A DNA stretch of 6,177 nucleotides from JAWLFY01 sp964462125 (GTDB taxonomy: Bacteria > Planctomycetota > Planctomycetia > Pirellulales > Pirellulaceae): positions 1-6,177 of the forward strand of contig CAYWXT010000296.1 in assembly GCA_964462125.1 (NCBI GenBank), written 5' to 3'. Shown here piece after piece: positions 1-5,860 of the stretch; position 1 is the first letter of the stretch; the number at the start of each line of letters is the position of its first letter. Position numbers and translations under genes: made by a program. A model generated the notes under the pieces. It did not search any database and was not told the DNA's origin. It saw nothing but the letters and a program-made list of their open reading frames with translations.

Positions 1-352
1 CAAAGCCATAAAAGCGACGATCTTCGGGGACGTCGATTTTGTCCGGGAACTTGTTTTCCAGCGACTTCAAGCGAATCTCTACGTTCTTTGGATCCAAGTC
101 CGCCGTCGCGTACAGTTTGATCGGACCTTGGTTGCTGGTGTTCAAAGCATTGACGACCGCCCCGGCTCCGCGCGCTCCACAACCGATCAGCGAAAGCCGG
201 ATCGTGTTGTCTTCGGCGGCATGCACCGCCGGTGCCCCAGCGGCCAGCACCGTGCTACCGGCGACGGCCAGGCTGCCATGTTTCAAAAAACGGCGCCGGT
301 CGGTCTTGAGGGTTGAATCACCCAGAGAATCAGTGGAATTTTGCGGTTTCAT
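1..352 (-). CDS. Tat-exported Gfo/Idh/MocA-family oxidoreductase, N-terminal part (cut by left edge)
   Basis: I translated this open frame directly; 117 residues are visible and the rest lies beyond the left edge. The N-terminus carries a twin-arginine signal: R19-R20-R21-F-L-K, a hydrophobic stretch (about 27-40), then AVHA before a likely cleavage near residue 45. A Rossmann strand and dinucleotide loop follow (IRLSLIGCGARGAG, about 51-64), with the GxGxRG pattern typical of secreted planctomycete Gfo/Idh/MocA proteins. YATADLD (81-87) fits the second strand, whose acidic end usually binds the cofactor ribose. The family oxidises or reduces sugars and sugar-like substrates with NAD(P); the substrate cannot be told from this part. 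The start is supported by AGAAGG (360-365) seven bases upstream. The gene follows the App1-like gene by 54 bp on the same strand. The family call is firm for the visible part; catalytic residues are outside the window. Confidence 0.85.
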   Translation of the reverse strand, partial: MKPQNSTDSLGDSTLKTDRRRFLKHGSLAVAGSTVLAAGAPAVHAAEDNTIRLSLIGCGARGAGAVVNALNTSNQGPIKLYATADLDPKNVEIRLKSLENKFPDKIDVPEDRRFYGF

Positions 353-359
353 GATCTCG

Positions 360-365
360 CCTTCT
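360..365 (-). promoter_or_regulatory. Ribosome binding site of the Gfo/Idh/MocA gene
   Basis: On the minus strand the bases read AGAAGG, one mismatch from AGGAGG, seven bases before the ATG at 352. It fixes the start of the exported oxidoreductase and is one of few good Shine-Dalgarno sites in the window. Confidence 0.5.
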
Positions 366-406
366 GCGCGTGCATTGGTGTTTTGAGGACGTTTCGCCGA
401 CGGGAC

Positions 407-1627
407 TCAACCAAGTTGGACGCTGGCGTCCCGCTCCCGGAGCACTTGCTCGAGGGCTGGGGGGGCGATCAAGCCATGCTCTGCGGCATGTTGGGCCATG
501 GCAAAGCTGTCGGCGGCCAGCATCAAGGTACTGCCATGGTCGATGACTTGTTTGGCCAACGCTTCGATCGCTTCAACACGGTCCGCCGTGCGGGTGACGT
601 CGCGAATGTACACGGCGACCACCCGCCCCGGATGCTCCTGAACCACCTGCGCATAGATCTCCGGATCGTGCTGTCCACTGTCGCCGATCAGGACGACAGG
701 GAAATCGCGATACACCTCGAGCATGTCGCGGATCAAAAGCAGCTTATGATCTGCCGCCCGCCTCGGCACAGGCCGCAGCAGCGTGATCCCCCACTCCCGC
801 AAGAACAGAATAGGGCCGACGGGAATGCGATGCAAACGGAAGAATTCCTGCAGCAGCTCATAGATGCTCCAGGGGGCGCGGGAGACATACAGCATCGGGT
901 TGAACTGGTCTTCCGTGGGGCCGCGGTGCAAGGCTCGATAAAGCGACGCGACTCCTGGAAACGCCACGCGACTTGCAGGTCCCTGCATGAACAATCGCCA
1001 CACCATCTTCGTCTTGTTCACCACGCCGGTATGCATCACCGTGTCATCGATGTCGCTGATGATCACCCGCCGTGCGGTCTCCGGAGGCACAAAGACGTGT
1101 CCCTGGACCTTCGCCCCTTCATCGCTCGCGAACTCGGCCGGTTCGACCAGTTCGAGGTCGACACCATGCCATCGCCGGTCGGTCATCAACGGCCGGTTGG
1201 AACGTAATCGGATGCGAAAGTAGCCGTCACGATCGGTTTGCACCCGCACCGCGGCACCGTCGGACTCCCGCGTCTCGCCAAGGCGAGCGACGAGCACCGC
1301 ATTGCCGACGCCCCGGCGAAGGACTCGCCGTACAACGTCAAGCCGATCACGCCAGGAGGAGGAGGTGGTTTGCAGCCGGTCACCAACCCGGACCTGTCGA
1401 AACACCCTGCCCATCAGGTAAACCTCTTCGGCAGACCCGTAACCCCGATAGGGCTGAATCAAAATGCCCCCGCGGCCGCGGTCTCGTCGGACAGGACGCG
1501 CCAGGATGTGAACTAGCCGGCCGACCACGCGTTTTCCGGCGATGTACATACCACGTTTGCTCATCGATTCATCGCATTCCAAGTCATGAAGCCCTCCGGG
1601 GGTTCTTCGTGCTTTGGTGTCAGACAT
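407..1627 (-). CDS. App1-like (DUF2183) HAD-fold phosphatase domain protein
   Basis: A 406-residue protein of the family that includes the catalytic domain of yeast phosphatidate phosphatase App1. The HAD nucleophile motif is DIDDT at 192-196 (D192 nucleophile, D194 acid/base). Later motifs are YVSRAPW (247-253), K295 in ADHK, and GDSGQHD (315-321) with D316 and D321 for magnesium binding. Before the catalytic domain come the family-typical IQPYRGYG (57-64) and a probable beta-sandwich (about 125-182). All catalytic positions appear intact, so an active phosphatase is likely; the bacterial substrate is not known and a lipid is only an extrapolation from yeast. There is no signal peptide. The start is uncertain: the ATG at 1627 has no Shine-Dalgarno, while GGAGGG (1592-1597) precedes an in-frame TTG at 1582 and lies farther from the ATG at 1564, giving proteins shorter by 15 or 21 residues. 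The gene follows the sulfatase by 33 bp. Confidence 0.88.
   Translation of the reverse strand: MSDTKARRTPGGLHDLECDESMSKRGMYIAGKRVVGRLVHILARPVRRDRGRGGILIQPYRGYGSAEEVYLMGRVFRQVRVGDRLQTTSSSWRDRLDVVRRVLRRGVGNAVLVARLGETRESDGAAVRVQTDRDGYFRIRLRSNRPLMTDRRWHGVDLELVEPAEFASDEGAKVQGHVFVPPETARRVIISDIDDTVMHTGVVNKTKMVWRLFMQGPASRVAFPGVASLYRALHRGPTEDQFNPMLYVSRAPWSIYELLQEFFRLHRIPVGPILFLREWGITLLRPVPRRAADHKLLLIRDMLEVYRDFPVVLIGDSGQHDPEIYAQVVQEHPGRVVAVYIRDVTRTADRVEAIEALAKQVIDHGSTLMLAADSFAMAQHAAEHGLIAPPALEQVLRERDASVQLG
1561..1587 (-). other. Possible 8-codon mini-ORF inside the 5' end of the App1-like gene
   Basis: In another frame than the App1-like ORF, ATG at 1587 encodes MTWNAMNR and stops with TGA at 1561-1563, which overlaps the in-frame ATG at 1564 of the App1-like gene. 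GGAGGG (1592-1597) sits four bases before its ATG, the best Shine-Dalgarno match in the window. If the true App1-like start is at 1564, this could be a translationally coupled leader; if the start is 1627 or 1582, it is a coincidence of internal sequence. Confidence 0.25.
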
Positions 1628-1660
1628 CGGCCGCGCGCAGGGGCTTCAACCGGCGGTTGG

Positions 1661-3814
1661 CTAACGCGGCTTGACGGTCAGCGAAACCGTATCTTCGGTG
1701 TATCCGATGGAGAAGCGGGTGCCGTCCTCCGCGACGACTTGATTACCGGGATTGCCGAAGGTCCCCGTGATCCTGTCGGCGCTGAGCACGGTATAGCTTT
1801 CACCGGGGCGGGCCGAGAACTCGGCGCCGGTGCGCACCGCAAGGGTGCCCGCCAACGTCGCCTCACCGCGGACCTGCAGCGAAGGGGCGTGATCGGCGGC
1901 AACCGAGAGCGAAAGGGTGCCGCGGCTGTACAGAGCAGCATCGATGGTCCCGTTTCCGCTGAGCGTCCCGCCAGGCTGCACATCGACCCAGCGGAGCGAG
2001 GAGACGGTGCCGCCGTTGAATGCCAGCTGCCCATGCTCGGCGATTCGGATCTCATTGCGTCCGGTCACGCCGATCCCAGGACCGAGTTCGAGCCGTTGCT
2101 CCGCCGATTGCCCAACGATTTCCAGCCCCAGAAACTCCAGGTCGGCGTCGCCACGGGCGGTGACCGGCTCGTCGCCATCGTTCTCCATCCGCGCGATCCA
2201 GGACCGCCGAGGAGCCCCCCGGTCGCTCATGTAGGTGACGCCAGCGTTGGCGTAGGTGTAGTCCGACCAATGGTCACGGTCAGACGTGACCGCGCCGTCG
2301 CTGCCCGTCCAGTGGTGATAGGTATTGGCAAACCCCTTGGGCTCAAGCACCCGCTCTCCGAGCAGCAGCCGTTGGAGCTTCTGGACGAGCTCCGGATGCC
2401 GCTGTGCCAGATTCGTTTCTTCGCGGTGGTCCGCCTCAAGGTCGTACAGGGCGAGCGAAGCGTTCTGATCGCGAACGAGCTTGTATTTCCCTCGGATGAT
2501 CGATTGGCCGTTCCTCGCTTCGTGGATGATGAAATCTCGCTGCCGCTGATCGCACTCGCCAAGCAGGGTTGGAGCAACCGATACCCCGTCGATTCCGACC
2601 GGTGGCTGTGTTCCCGCCAGCTCGCAAAAGGTTGGCAACAGATCGCTGCCATCGACAACCCTGGCGCTGTCGCTGCCTGCTTGAAGTCGGGAATCGGCGT
2701 TGATCTTGGCAGGCCAGCGCATCACCAGAGGAACACGAATGCCACCTTCCTCAATGGTGCCCTTGTGACCGCGGAGGCCACCGTTGGCGTCGAACACGGC
2801 ATTGTTGCGACCCGCCGGCCCACCGTTATCCGACTGGAAAATCACCAAGGTATCCTCCGCCACCCCGTGCTCTTCGAGCGCGGCGAGAATATTCCCGAAA
2901 TGCGCGTCAATCCGCGTCACCATTGCGGCCCACTGCTGCGCCTGGGCGGGAAGCGAGGAAAACCAGGCGTGATCCCGGTAGGCCTGGTCCCACTCGGGCA
3001 ACTCGGTGATTTCATCAAACGGAGCGTGCGGGATCTGCACCCCGAGGAGCCCGAAGAAGGGCTGCCCGGTTTGCATGTAGTTTTCCGCTTGGGCACGGAC
3101 GAACTCGAGGGCGGCAAAGGCGTAGGCGTCGTCGCAGTAACCGGGCGACGGGTAATCCGGATGGTTCTGCAGCGCCGGGCTGTTCGGATAGCTTGGCTTG
3201 TTCCGGTAGGCAGCCATCGAATTCGGGACGAGTTCGACACCACCGATGGCGTTTCGCGATGCCGGTGCGCTCCACAGCGTGGGCTGAAAAAACGTGTGGG
3301 CGCGGACATGGTGGAGTTCGGCCAGCACGTGTTGGTAGCCGTGCGAGGTCGGCAGAGTCTCGACATTCACGATGACCGGATCGGCGTGGTCTTGGGAACC
3401 GCCGTAACCCCACTTGCCCCAGTAACCGGTGACGTAACCGGCCGCTGACAGCGCGTCCCCCATCAGCACGTCCTCGGCGCGCATCGCCTTTTTGGCGTTA
3501 TCCCGGTCATTGCGGTCGGCGAAGGTGTGCCCTTGGTGAAAGCCGGATTGCTGCGAGGATCGTGCCGGCGAGCAGACCGTGCAACCGTAGCCGCGGGTGA
3601 AATTGATGCCGTCCGCAGCCAACCGGTCGAGATTGGGGGTCAAAACATGGGGTTCGTTCGCGGCCGCCCGAGCCGCCTGGCCACCCGGCCCGATGGAGCC
3701 CCAGCCCATATCATCGACGTAGAAATAAAGGATGCTGGGGCGCGGCGGGGAAGCGGCCTGCGTTGCGGGGACGCCCACCAGCACGACCCAAGAGAAGAGG
3801 ATCAAGGTTCTCAT
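1661..3814 (-). CDS. Secreted type I (formylglycine) sulfatase with C-terminal beta-repeat extension
   Basis: A 717-residue sulfatase from the chosen ATG at 3814. Residues 1-21 form a signal peptide (hydrophobic core LILFSWVVLVGV, cleavage near TQAA). The catalytic domain spans about 27-400: calcium ligands D34-D35, the activation motif C81-S-P-A-R whose cysteine an FGE-type enzyme would convert to formylglycine, H263 (IPHAPF), D329-N330 (SDNGG) and K351 (LRGHKGT). A smaller C-terminal sulfatase subdomain ends near 490. The last ~215 residues are unusual: a tryptophan-rich module (HHWTGSDG near 500, then HWSDY) followed by glycine-rich beta repeats (GGTLSGNGTIDA, then YTVLSADRITGTF) like autotransporter-associated beta-strand repeats. 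It would act outside the cytoplasm on sulfate esters, perhaps of polysaccharides; the substrate is unknown. A GTG at 3856 would add 14 residues but spoils the signal peptide. No Shine-Dalgarno is visible at either start. Confidence 0.93.
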   Translation of the reverse strand: MRTLILFSWVVLVGVPATQAASPPRPSILYFYVDDMGWGSIGPGGQAARAAANEPHVLTPNLDRLAADGINFTRGYGCTVCSPARSSQQSGFHQGHTFADRNDRDNAKKAMRAEDVLMGDALSAAGYVTGYWGKWGYGGSQDHADPVIVNVETLPTSHGYQHVLAELHHVRAHTFFQPTLWSAPASRNAIGGVELVPNSMAAYRNKPSYPNSPALQNHPDYPSPGYCDDAYAFAALEFVRAQAENYMQTGQPFFGLLGVQIPHAPFDEITELPEWDQAYRDHAWFSSLPAQAQQWAAMVTRIDAHFGNILAALEEHGVAEDTLVIFQSDNGGPAGRNNAVFDANGGLRGHKGTIEEGGIRVPLVMRWPAKINADSRLQAGSDSARVVDGSDLLPTFCELAGTQPPVGIDGVSVAPTLLGECDQRQRDFIIHEARNGQSIIRGKYKLVRDQNASLALYDLEADHREETNLAQRHPELVQKLQRLLLGERVLEPKGFANTYHHWTGSDGAVTSDRDHWSDYTYANAGVTYMSDRGAPRRSWIARMENDGDEPVTARGDADLEFLGLEIVGQSAEQRLELGPGIGVTGRNEIRIAEHGQLAFNGGTVSSLRWVDVQPGGTLSGNGTIDAALYSRGTLSLSVAADHAPSLQVRGEATLAGTLAVRTGAEFSARPGESYTVLSADRITGTFGNPGNQVVAEDGTRFSIGYTEDTVSLTVKPR

Positions 3815-3843
3815 CGGTGGCCTGAGAGGGATTGGGTTGCCTT

Positions 3844-3856
3844 GTGAAAACTTCAC
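3844..3856. repeat. Small perfect inverted repeat before the sulfatase gene
   Basis: GTGAA-AAC-TTCAC is a perfect five-base dyad with a three-base centre, 30 bp upstream of the preferred sulfatase ATG. It could be an operator or a small RNA hairpin, but a dyad this short is also expected by chance. Confidence 0.2.
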
Positions 3857-3923
3857 GCAACGGCGGGGGGCTACAGCGCCTGTCCGCGCCTTCCGACTCT
3901 CAGCTTAACAGAATGACAACCAT

Positions 3924-4496
3924 TCAATGGCGAGCCTGCTCGGCCACGGCGGCCGAGAGTGACCCCTCCTCCTCCCCAACGATGGGAATCCCGTCGGCGA
4001 CATTCGCGACATCGAAGCAGCTCAGCGAGTGCTTGTTGATGAACAGCAGCGGAACGCCGAAATCCTCCACGGTTCGACCGGTGAGGCGAGCATCGGTCAG
4101 CGGAAAGAAGTGGGCAAGCTCGGACACCAGCGTGTACCGCACGTCCGTGCTCGCCTTCGTTAACTGCAGGTTCCCCGCCACACTGTATCCGCCCACGATC
4201 GCGAATGCCCGGAAACACTCCTTCGATCGGTAGTAATTCAACCGTTTATCCGGTGACTCGTGGTCGCCGGTCGGCACGATGACGAACTCGGCTGCCTGTT
4301 TGGGAACGAGCGTTTTGGAAATCTGCCCAACGCATCGCTGCTTCCAGTGCTGGTGGACCTTCACATCGGTCAGTTCCACAAAGTCGGAGCGGAAGTCGTT
4401 CAACACGTCCAGAATTCGCCCCCCCTTGAGCAGCAGCGACCCGACCAGCCAGTGCTCTTCGACCGCAATCGTCACGGTTACCTTCTCTGCAATCAT
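3924..4496 (-). CDS. Protein of unknown function with two tandem small beta domains (DUF6812-like)
   Basis: A 190-residue cytosolic protein without signal peptide or membrane segment. It consists of two copies of one small domain. Copy 1 (about 5-76) has WLVGSLLLKGGRILDVLND, FVELTDVKV (39-47) and FVIVPTGDH. Copy 2 (about 95-162) has GYSVAGNLQL, FFPLTDARL (130-138) and PLLFINKH. Both follow the order: a beta hairpin giving 'v-G-l-L', an 'f.LTD' strand, then a hydrophobic strand ending near a histidine. The pattern resembles the family I remember as DUF6812, whose function is unknown; that match is from memory. An acidic tail (GEEEG) closes the protein. ATG at 4496 is chosen because GTGGAG (4503-4508) lies six bases upstream; a TTG at 4553 would add 19 residues of low-complexity character. 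The sulfatase gene follows after 109 bp. Confidence 0.75.
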   Translation of the reverse strand: MIAEKVTVTIAVEEHWLVGSLLLKGGRILDVLNDFRSDFVELTDVKVHQHWKQRCVGQISKTLVPKQAAEFVIVPTGDHESPDKRLNYYRSKECFRAFAIVGGYSVAGNLQLTKASTDVRYTLVSELAHFFPLTDARLTGRTVEDFGVPLLFINKHSLSCFDVANVADGIPIVGEEEGSLSAAVAEQARH

Positions 4497-4502
4497 TCGT
4501 CG

Positions 4503-4508
4503 CTCCAC
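4503..4508 (-). promoter_or_regulatory. Ribosome binding site of the duplicated-domain protein
   Basis: On the minus strand the bases read GTGGAG, six bases before the ATG at 4496. It supports this start over the longer TTG start at 4553. Confidence 0.5.
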
Positions 4509-4605
4509 GATGCCGTCGTCTGCTGCTCCACTGCGTCGCCCGCCATTGCCCAACTAGAAAACGTAGCTCGTGCCTGCCACCGGGCGCACGCGGATCGATC
4601 CACTT

Positions 4606-4686
4606 TGATTTCGAATCCATTCCCAGCGGGGCACCTTACCGCTCGCCACGGGGGGACGGTCCCAGCGGGGGGGGGGTTCGAAATCA
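4606..4686. repeat. 81-bp intergenic block bounded by a 10-bp inverted repeat
   Basis: TGATTTCGAA at 4606-4615 is the exact reverse complement of TTCGAAATCA at 4677-4686. The pairing extends inward to 13 positions with one T:G mismatch. Between the arms lie two direct copies of TCCCAGCGGGG (4621-4631 and 4660-4670), a run of six G (4650-4655) and a run of ten G (4667-4676). It sits between the rhomboid stop and the 190-residue gene. It might be a tiny non-autonomous insertion, a structured untranslated region or a protein binding site. No clear target-site duplication flanks it. Confidence 0.45.
4667..4676. repeat. Homopolymer run of ten G
   Basis: Ten consecutive G on the plus strand (C on the coding strand of the flanking genes), inside the inverted-repeat block and about 170 bp upstream of the 190-residue gene. 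Such runs slip during replication and are also prone to sequencing error. Confidence 0.9.
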
Positions 4687-4760
4687 CACCGCCAACGTCG
4701 AGCCCCTTGCAAGCCACCTCATCGAGGTGCATTCGCCCGAGAAACGATCGTCACCTGTGC

Positions 4761-5660
4761 TCAGCTCGCAAGGACGTGCCCCAGGGTCCACGCGGATGCA
4801 ACGATGGCGACGGTCGCAAAACCGGCCGATTTCTGCACGTTGCAACTGGCCAACCATGGATGTGGCAGCCGGCAACCCACCGAACCGATGAGCAGTCCGG
4901 CGAGAAAGCCGGTCAGATGCGCGACCACGTCGGTTCGTTCGCCCCCCACGCCGGTAAAGGCGAGCAAAACGACACCACCGATGAGCGGGCTCCAACGTCG
5001 CAATGGTCGCTCTCGACCCAGCGACCGAGGGCGGAGAGCGTGAGCGACGATCACCCCGAGGGCGGCGAACACCGCCGTCGATGCGCCGATCGAAACATGG
5101 CTGGGCGATTGTACGACCGCATTAATGAAGTTCCCCAGGGCAGCGGCGACAACGATCGCCAGCCAAGCGACGCCTCCGCCAAGGACACGTCCCGCAAGAA
5201 AGCCGAAAATCGCGCCAAAGATCAGATTCGACGTGATGTGCCCGGCGTCCAAATGAAGCGTCAGCGCCGTGACGGTCCTCCACCACTCACCAGCCATGAC
5301 GCGACCCGCTTGCATTCGACCGACCGATAGCCACTCCAAGCCATACGCCCACTGCGCCGCCAGAGTCGCGATCAAAAGGAGAATTCCCGCATAAACCAGG
5401 ATGGCCGCGGCGGCACCCTGGTAGACCCGGACGCCATTGCTAGGTTCGCTCGGTTGTTCAGCGTTTTCGTGGCGATAGGCGTCGAGCTCTGCGGCCGCCA
5501 TCGCCAGATCGTCACCTCGGACGACCAGAATCCACCACCCGTCCCGCTGAACTGTCTCAACAGGAATCCCGACCGCATCGAGTACCAGCCGCGACTCCAG
5601 CCACGCCTCCCGATGTCTCGTCGCGAATACCGTTTCGTATCCTGGGGCCGGTTCGTACAT
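4761..5660 (-). CDS. Rhomboid-family intramembrane serine protease with N-terminal DUF2007-like domain
   Basis: A 299-residue membrane protein. Residues 1-65 form a soluble domain (YETVFATRHREAW, then AGIP-like VGIPVETV and WWILVVRGDDLAMA) resembling the small DUF2007-type domain often fused to bacterial rhomboids. Hydrophobic segments follow at about 82-105, 145-160, 163-183, 190-208, 225-240, 246-262 and 280-297, fitting a rhomboid fold with six or seven helices. The rhomboid signatures are GEWWRTVTALTLHLDAGHITSN (124-145, split here as EWWR and HITSN), the nucleophile S194 in IGAST, and the catalytic H248 in VVAHLTGFLAG. The dyad is intact, so it should cleave membrane-protein substrates in the inner membrane; substrates are unknown. 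AGG-containing sequence lies just before the ATG at 5660. It diverges from the truncated cyclotransferase-like gene, with 86 bp between the starts, and heads the leftward gene row. Confidence 0.93.
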   Translation of the reverse strand: MYEPAPGYETVFATRHREAWLESRLVLDAVGIPVETVQRDGWWILVVRGDDLAMAAAELDAYRHENAEQPSEPSNGVRVYQGAAAAILVYAGILLLIATLAAQWAYGLEWLSVGRMQAGRVMAGEWWRTVTALTLHLDAGHITSNLIFGAIFGFLAGRVLGGGVAWLAIVVAAALGNFINAVVQSPSHVSIGASTAVFAALGVIVAHALRPRSLGRERPLRRWSPLIGGVVLLAFTGVGGERTDVVAHLTGFLAGLLIGSVGCRLPHPWLASCNVQKSAGFATVAIVASAWTLGHVLAS

Positions 5661-5700
5661 ATCCCTATCCTGAGCACAACACGCCGATTGGGCACGCTAT

Positions 5701-5709
5701 TGATATGAT
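5701..5709 (+). promoter_or_regulatory. Possible extended -10 promoter for the cyclotransferase-like gene
   Basis: TGATATGAT matches an extended -10 element (TGn followed by TATGAT). Transcription would start near 5716, giving a leader of about 30 bases with the ribosome site at 5736-5741. No good -35 box stands at the usual distance. It lies in the 86-bp divergent gap shared with the rhomboid gene. Confidence 0.3.
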
Positions 5710-5735
5710 ACGGGAGGACGGGGCGGTTCAGCTGC

Positions 5736-5741
5736 GGGGAG
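5736..5741 (+). promoter_or_regulatory. Ribosome binding site of the cyclotransferase-like fragment
   Basis: GGGGAG lies five bases before the ATG at 5747 and two before the adjacent ATG at 5744, favouring 5747. The intact initiation region shows that the 5' end of this gene is genuine although the 3' part is lost. Confidence 0.5.
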
Positions 5742-5746
5742 CGATG

Positions 5747-5860
5747 ATGCACTTTCACCATTTCGCCTACGGATCAAACCTTTCGACCCGTCGGCTGCGG
5801 GCTCGCTGCCCGAGCGCGGTGCCGTTGGCCGTTGGCTACACCGGCGGCCGGCAGCTGCGG
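5747..5860 (+). pseudogene. 5' fragment of a gamma-glutamylcyclotransferase-like (AIG2/GGCT fold) gene
   Basis: The first 38 residues read as the N-terminus of a gamma-glutamylcyclotransferase-like protein: HHFAYGSNL (4-12) with the substrate-binding YGSNL loop, then RRLRARCPSAVPLAVGY (15-31), and GGRQLR (33-38) where family members normally continue into a phenylalanine and a basic 'FHK'-like stretch. From base 5861 the frame instead reads the antisense of a HAMP-domain gene and stops at 5965. Intact members are roughly 120-200 residues and carry a catalytic glutamate further on, which is absent here, so the product cannot be active. The enzyme family releases 5-oxoproline from gamma-glutamyl compounds. 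Family recognition rests on a short segment but the motif is characteristic. Confidence 0.72.

Noticed and set aside
341..1207. 288-codon plus-strand ORF opposite the App1-like gene
   Set aside because: Antisense shadow; the histidine- and arginine-rich translation has no domain, while the minus strand encodes an intact HAD protein.
1586..3448. 620-codon plus-strand ORF opposite the sulfatase
   Set aside because: It is the antisense of the sulfatase, whose frame carries a signal peptide and all catalytic motifs. Long antisense frames are common in GC-rich coding DNA, and this one shows no recognisable domain.
4715..4729. CACCTC-ATC-GAGGTG hairpin after the rhomboid stop, as a terminator
   Set aside because: The six-base stem is perfect but no U-rich tract follows on the minus strand, so an intrinsic terminator is not supported.
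4493..4732. 79-codon minus-strand ORF between the rhomboid and the 190-residue gene
   Set aside because: It runs through the inverted-repeat block and G run, has no ribosome site or recognisable motif, and overlaps the start of the next gene.
4260..5330. 356-codon plus-strand ORF across the rhomboid and the 190-residue gene
   Set aside because: It overlaps two better supported genes in antisense and the intergenic repeat block; its translation is low in hydrophobic order and lacks motifs.
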